From: Clostridia bacterium
Lineage (GTDB): Bacteria; Bacillota; Clostridia; Oscillospirales; CAG-272
NCBI GenBank assembly: GCA_017420845.1
Contig: JAFQOC010000169.1
Location: 1 to 7,153, forward strand
Length of the DNA: 7,153 bases
Reading direction: 5' to 3'
The position numbers and the translations under genes are program-made. Numbering within the stretch: the stretch's first letter is position 1; every line of letters begins with the position of its first letter. The notes under the pieces were generated by a model. It ran no database searches, was not told the DNA's origin, and saw only the letters and a program-made list of their open reading frames with translations. Positions 5,947 through 7,153 of this stretch are shown in pieces.

Positions 5947-5963
5947 CCTTCCCGAACATAAAT

Positions 5964-6004
5964 ACCTCCCCGATGGACTTTTCATCCGTCGGGGAGGTGT
6001 TTTT
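5964..6004 (+). terminator. Intrinsic terminator between convergent genes
   Basis: A 14-bp stem (arms 5964-5977 and 5985-5998, one G-T wobble) with a 7-nt loop is followed by G and TTTTT (6000-6004). It ends rightward transcription of the flavodoxin/membrane-protein pair, 17 bp after the stop codon. It sits 13 bp past the stop of the convergent thioredoxin-reductase-like gene. In that direction it is followed only by ATTTAT, so it may work bidirectionally but less well. Confidence 0.93.
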
Positions 6005-6011
6005 ATGAAAC

Positions 6012-6929
6012 TTACAGCCCATCCAAATACCGACAAGCCGCCAGCGCCGCCACAGCCCCATCGGCCGTAGCCGTGGTCACCTGTCTGATGGCCTTGGTGC
6101 GGCAATCTCCCGCCACGAACACGCCGGGGATGGTCGTCTCGGGGAGGCAGTTCTCTCCCGCGTCCACGTAGCCGTAATCGTTGAGCTTCACCACGTCGGC
6201 AAAGGCCCCATTGGCAGGCACCTGCCCGATACAGACGAAGGTGCCGTCCACGTTCAGGACGGTTTCTTCATTCGTCTCGGTGTTGCGGAGGAGCAGACCC
6301 TCGAAGGTGTCGTCCCCCAGCACGGCGGCTACCACGGTGGAGTAGATGAAGGAGACGTTGTCCCGCTTGGCCAGGATATTTTGCAGGCTGGGCTCGCCTG
6401 TCAGGAAGGGAAGGTTCTGCACCACGGTGACGTGGGTACAGCCCTCGGAGAGGAGGACGGCCTCCTGGAGGGCGGAGTTGCCGCCACCGATGACGGCCAC
6501 GGTTCGGCCCTTGTAGAAGGCACCGTCGCAGACGGCGCAGTAGGAGATGCCCTCGCCCACGAACTTCTCCTCACCCTCCACGCCCAGGTCGCGGTGGCGG
6601 GAGCCTGTGGCGATGATGACCGTCTTGCCTTCAAAGGCAGAACCGCCCTCGCAGGTGACGGTGATATGACCCGCCTCACCGGAAATACCCGTGACGGTGT
6701 CCAGCTCGATCTCGGCCCCCTGCTCCAGCACCTGGCCGAAGAGCTTTTCTCCCAGCTCGGAGCCGCTGAGGCTGAGGAATCCGGGGTAGTTCTCCACACG
6801 GGGGGAGTGGGTGATCTGGCCGCCGAAGGTCTCCTTCTCAATGAGGAGGACGCTCTTCTCGGCGCGGCGGGCGTACAGGGCGGCGGTCAGACCCGCGGGG
6901 CCTGCGCCGATGATGATGATGTCGTACAT
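6012..6929 (-). CDS. trxB: Thioredoxin reductase-like FAD flavoprotein with atypical pyridine-nucleotide site
   Basis: Low-molecular-weight thioredoxin reductases are FAD enzymes that reduce thioredoxin through a CxxC disulfide. The 305-residue length fits. Seen are the FAD dinucleotide motif GAGPAG (8-13), IATGS (106-110), the redox motif CAVCDG (C131, C134), a second Rossmann motif GGGNSA (148-153), and the C-terminal FAD motif GVFVAGDCR (269-277) followed by RQVTTATADGAVAA. Standard NADPH-dependent enzymes have an HRRxxxR motif after the strand corresponding to VTVV (167-170). Here it reads QNLPFLTG, so NADPH specificity is doubtful. NADH, ferredoxin (as in clostridial flavin thioredoxin reductases) or another donor is possible. 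The ATG at 6929 has AAAGG 9 nt upstream; the open frame continues to 7115 but overlaps the upstream gene. It follows a thioredoxin-fold gene by 88 bp. The gene symbol reflects family, not proven cofactor use. Confidence 0.88.
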   Translation of the reverse strand: MYDIIIIGAGPAGLTAALYARRAEKSVLLIEKETFGGQITHSPRVENYPGFLSLSGSELGEKLFGQVLEQGAEIELDTVTGISGEAGHITVTCEGGSAFEGKTVIIATGSRHRDLGVEGEEKFVGEGISYCAVCDGAFYKGRTVAVIGGGNSALQEAVLLSEGCTHVTVVQNLPFLTGEPSLQNILAKRDNVSFIYSTVVAAVLGDDTFEGLLLRNTETNEETVLNVDGTFVCIGQVPANGAFADVVKLNDYGYVDAGENCLPETTIPGVFVAGDCRTKAIRQVTTATADGAVAALAACRYLDGL

Positions 6930-6954
6930 ATTCGTATACCTTTTTCGTTTAAGT

Positions 6955-6981
6955 AAGGGGCCCGCGGTGGAGCCCCTTTTT
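6955..6981. terminator. GC-rich hairpin between thioredoxin-like gene and trxB-like gene
   Basis: AAGGGGC (6955-6961) and GCCCCTT (6972-6978) form a perfect 7-bp stem around a 10-nt loop. The clean T run (6977-6981) lies on the plus strand, yet no plus-strand gene precedes it. On the minus strand, where the flanking genes lie, the stem is followed by ACTT, a poor U tract. It may therefore be a weak terminator, an attenuator that lowers trxB expression relative to the upstream gene, or an RNA processing structure. Confidence 0.45.
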
Positions 6982-7017
6982 GTGAGTTTTATAAACGGTT
7001 TGGCGGATAGATCCCGA

Positions 7018-7153
7018 TCACTTCTTCTCGGCGTAAGCCTTGATGTTGGACAGGTTGGGAATGGTCTCGTAGGAGTCGCCCGAAATGACCACCAGGGTGG
7101 GCGCCTGCTTGACACCGTACTTGTCTACCGGATCCTTGCTCTCTCCGTCCACA
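7018..7153 (-). CDS. Thioredoxin-fold protein, C-terminal fragment (gene continues beyond window)
   Basis: Only the last 44 codons and the TGA stop (7018-7020) are inside the window. The fragment contains DKYGVKQAPTLVVI, the thioredoxin-fold signature in which the proline before TLVV is the cis-proline facing the active-site cysteines. A terminal helix, LSNIKAYAEKK, follows. The redox CxxC would lie upstream, outside the window. It could be a free-standing thioredoxin or a thioredoxin-like domain ending a larger redox protein; the visible part cannot decide. Its position just upstream of a thioredoxin-reductase-like gene on the same strand makes it a plausible partner. Confidence 0.75.
   Translation of the reverse strand, partial: VDGESKDPVDKYGVKQAPTLVVISGDSYETIPNLSNIKAYAEKK

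Noticed and set aside
6930..7115. N-terminal extension of the thioredoxin-reductase-like gene
   Set aside because: It overlaps the thioredoxin-fold gene in another frame. The FAD motif should begin within the first 15 residues, which fits the ATG at 6929.

Overview
The window looks like a chromosomal segment of an anaerobic, hydrogen-metabolising Bacillota (class Clostridia, perhaps an Oscillospiraceae-like gut lineage). The clues are recognisable [FeFe]-hydrogenase maturation genes, AGGAGG-type ribosome binding sites, consensus TTGACA/TATAAT promoters and GC-rich coding sequence. Genus-level placement is inference only.

Left two thirds (36-4747, minus strand). One transcription unit reads leftward: promoter (4719-4747), a structured leader of about 125 nt ending in an intrinsic terminator (4586-4620), a TM1266-family small regulator (4303-4566), hydE (3261-4310, overlapping the previous stop by 8 nt), a predicted cytoplasmic GH43-type glycosidase with discoidin and fibronectin III domains (1577-3238), and hydG (36-1499). 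HydE and HydG are the two radical SAM enzymes that build the CO/CN-ligated iron sub-cluster of [FeFe]-hydrogenase. The hydrogenase itself and the third maturase, HydF, are not in the window. The glycosidase between hydE and hydG is the unexpected member.

Middle (4748-5998, plus strand). A divergent promoter (4805-4833) drives a flavodoxin-like protein (4867-5370) and, 42 bp further on, an AT-richer gene for an unrecognised two-helix membrane protein (5413-5946). A strong hairpin terminator follows (5964-6004). The AT-rich space between the two divergent promoters holds two inverted repeats that could be operators.

Right (6012-7153, minus strand). A thioredoxin-reductase-like flavoprotein keeps the redox CxxC but lacks the usual NADPH-phosphate motif. 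It lies downstream of the C-terminal end of a thioredoxin-fold protein that runs off the window.

The genes share a redox/iron-sulfur theme: H-cluster assembly, a flavodoxin and a thioredoxin system, all plausible in a ferredoxin-based fermentative metabolism. The most interesting item is the leader RNA ahead of the maturation operon. It has a terminator directly before the first ribosome binding site, a possible pseudoknot, and an 8-nt repeat that could form a competing antiterminator. This is the arrangement of a riboswitch or attenuator, and I could not match it to a class I know.
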